DNA from: Paraclostridium hominis
GTDB taxonomy: Bacteria; Bacillota; Clostridia; Peptostreptococcales; Peptostreptococcaceae
Assembly (NCBI RefSeq): GCF_014306135.1
Contig: NZ_JACRWD010000012.1
Span: 1-25,612 of the forward strand
DNA: 25,612 nucleotides
Reading direction: 5' to 3'
Below, one piece after another: positions 24,377 through 25,612 of this stretch. The notes under the pieces are model-generated. The model searched no databases. It was given only the letters and a program-made list of their open reading frames with translations, and was not told the DNA's origin. Numbering within the stretch: the stretch's first letter is position 1; every line of letters begins with the position of its first letter. Made by a program: the position numbers and the translations under genes.

Positions 24377-24955
24377 ATGAATTATCCAATAATGATAGAT
24401 TTAAAAGGTAAAAAGATAACTATAATTGGAGGAGGAAAAATAGCATACAGAAAAGCTAGCAACTTTATTAATTTTGGGTATGATGTTAATGTTGTTTCTA
24501 TAGGATTTATAGAAGAATTTAAAAATATAAGAGATAAAGTTAATTTTATAATTGATGAATATAATGAAAAATATATAGAAGATAGCTTTATAGTTGTAGC
24601 CGCAACTAATAATACAGAAATTAATAAAAAAATAGGTATATTTTGTAGAGAAAAAGATAAACTAGTTAATGTGGTTGATAATCCTGACTTATCTAATTTT
24701 ATAGTTCCTTCTTGTCTTAAAAGAGGAGATTTAATTATAAGTGTATCTACTTGTGGAAAAAGTCCTTCTTTAGCATCTAAGATAAAAAAAGATTTAGAAG
24801 TAACTTATGATGATAGTTATGAAGAATATGTTAATTTATTAGGAGAAATAAGAATTAAAATTCTCGAAAAATATAATGATTCAAGAGAAAAAAAGAAATT
24901 ATTAAATGAAATAATAAATTCAAGTCTTGAAGAACTTAAAAAATATGAAATCTGA
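24377..24955 (+). CDS. precorrin-2 dehydrogenase (possible sirohydrochlorin ferrochelatase), CysG N-terminal type
   Basis: This 192-residue protein matches the N-terminal half of CysG and yeast Met8. It oxidises precorrin-2 to sirohydrochlorin using NAD and may also insert iron for siroheme. It opens with YPIMIDLKGKKITIIGGGKIAYRKA-type sequence: the Rossmann loop is GGGKIAYRKA (18-27). VVAATNN (73-79) and VNVVDNPDLSNFIVPS follow, with Asp101 matching the catalytic aspartate position of CysG, then STCGKSPSLASKIKKDLE. AAGGGA (24363-24368) precedes the ATG. Its product is the CbiK substrate, so it completes the route from the CobA-HemD fusion to CbiK, yet it lies outside the riboswitch operon. 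Whether it has chelatase activity cannot be told from sequence alone. Confidence 0.92.
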   Translation: MNYPIMIDLKGKKITIIGGGKIAYRKASNFINFGYDVNVVSIGFIEEFKNIRDKVNFIIDEYNEKYIEDSFIVVAATNNTEINKKIGIFCREKDKLVNVVDNPDLSNFIVPSCLKRGDLIISVSTCGKSPSLASKIKKDLEVTYDDSYEEYVNLLGEIRIKILEKYNDSREKKKLLNEIINSSLEELKKYEI

Positions 24956-25034
24956 TAATTGTTGAAATTTAGGTTTTTTTAAGATGTGCCTTTAAAGTTT
25001 AAAATGAAAAATAAAAAAAGTTTTTAAAAAAGTA

Positions 25035-25063
25035 TTGACGATATGATATGAAGGTGGTAAAGT
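25035..25063 (+). promoter_or_regulatory. rRNA operon promoter with A/T-rich upstream element
   Basis: TTGACG (25035-25040) and TAAAGT (25058-25063) are separated by 17 bases. The -35 is near consensus and the -10 is weaker. The sequence upstream (about 25003-25034) is a run of A and T tracts like an UP element, as expected for a strong rRNA promoter. The transcript should start near 25070. No terminator for the preceding gene was recognised between 24956 and this promoter. Confidence 0.8.
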
Positions 25064-25068
25064 ATTAC

Positions 25069-25210
25069 TTGTCCTTAAGAAAAGGGCAAATAAATAAATG
25101 AACTTTGAAAATTAAACAGTAGGTTAATTATAAAAATTCTTTTTAAAGAATTAAACAACAAACAACCAAGCCAGATATTCAGATAATGATAGCTGAGCGA
25201 TGGATAACTT
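25069..25210 (+). promoter_or_regulatory. 16S rRNA leader with boxA-like element and hairpins
   Basis: The leader holds a start-proximal hairpin (25069-25076 with 25082-25089, one G-U). A TGAACTTTGAAAATTAAACAG segment (25099-25119, one base over the quoted core) resembles the antitermination boxA region of Firmicute rRNA leaders. A second 8-bp hairpin lies at 25135-25152. The last ~50 bases probably form half of the processing stem around 16S; its partner lies outside the window. Confidence 0.6.

Positions 25211-25612
<402 letters not shown>

Overview
The window is a low-GC Firmicute chromosome segment. The partial 16S rRNA at the right end, the very A/T-rich codon use and the strong AGGAGG-type ribosome binding sites suggest Clostridia, probably Peptostreptococcaceae (Clostridioides/Paraclostridium/Romboutsia relatives). 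That placement is inference from reading, not from a search. Every gene I support lies on the + strand.

Layout. Positions 1-448 are the tail of one rRNA operon: the 23S 3' end, a tRNA-Thr(UGU), then 5S. Positions 449-850 hold no gene but carry a cobalamin riboswitch with its intrinsic terminator. It precedes cobT-cobU-cobS-cobC (851-3861), which make and attach the lower nucleotide loop of the cobamide. Positions 3862-4283 hold a second cobalamin riboswitch and terminator. Behind it lies an almost gapless run of 20 genes (4284-23729): cbiP, cbiA, cbiB, cobD, a PduX-like threonine kinase, cbiC-D-E-T-F-G-H-J-K-L, then hemA, hemC, a cobA-hemD fusion, hemB and hemL. The run ends at a clear intrinsic terminator (23746-23781). 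Next come a small HExxH protein of unknown function and a precorrin-2 dehydrogenase. From about 25035 there is an rRNA promoter, leader and the first ~400 nt of a second rRNA operon.

How the genes work together. HemA and HemL convert glutamyl-tRNA to 5-aminolevulinate. HemB, HemC and the HemD domain make uroporphyrinogen III, and the CobA domain methylates it to precorrin-2. The dehydrogenase at 24377 oxidises this to sirohydrochlorin, and CbiK inserts cobalt. CbiL, H, F, G, D, J, E, T and C (anaerobic pathway) build cobyrinate. CbiA and CbiP amidate it. PduX and CobD make aminopropanol phosphate from threonine, and CbiB attaches it. CobU, CobT, CobS and CobC complete the nucleotide loop. Not seen here: a corrinoid adenosyltransferase, a cobalt transporter (CbiMNQO type), and lower-ligand synthesis genes (bluB/bza); these would have to be elsewhere or replaced by salvage.

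I did not find an undescribed defence, mobile or CRISPR-like system. The points most worth a second look are the two riboswitch expression platforms (each with a readable strand-exchange model), heme-precursor genes placed under B12 control, a tRNA between 23S and 5S, the small HExxH protein, and the placement of the whole block between two same-direction rRNA operons.
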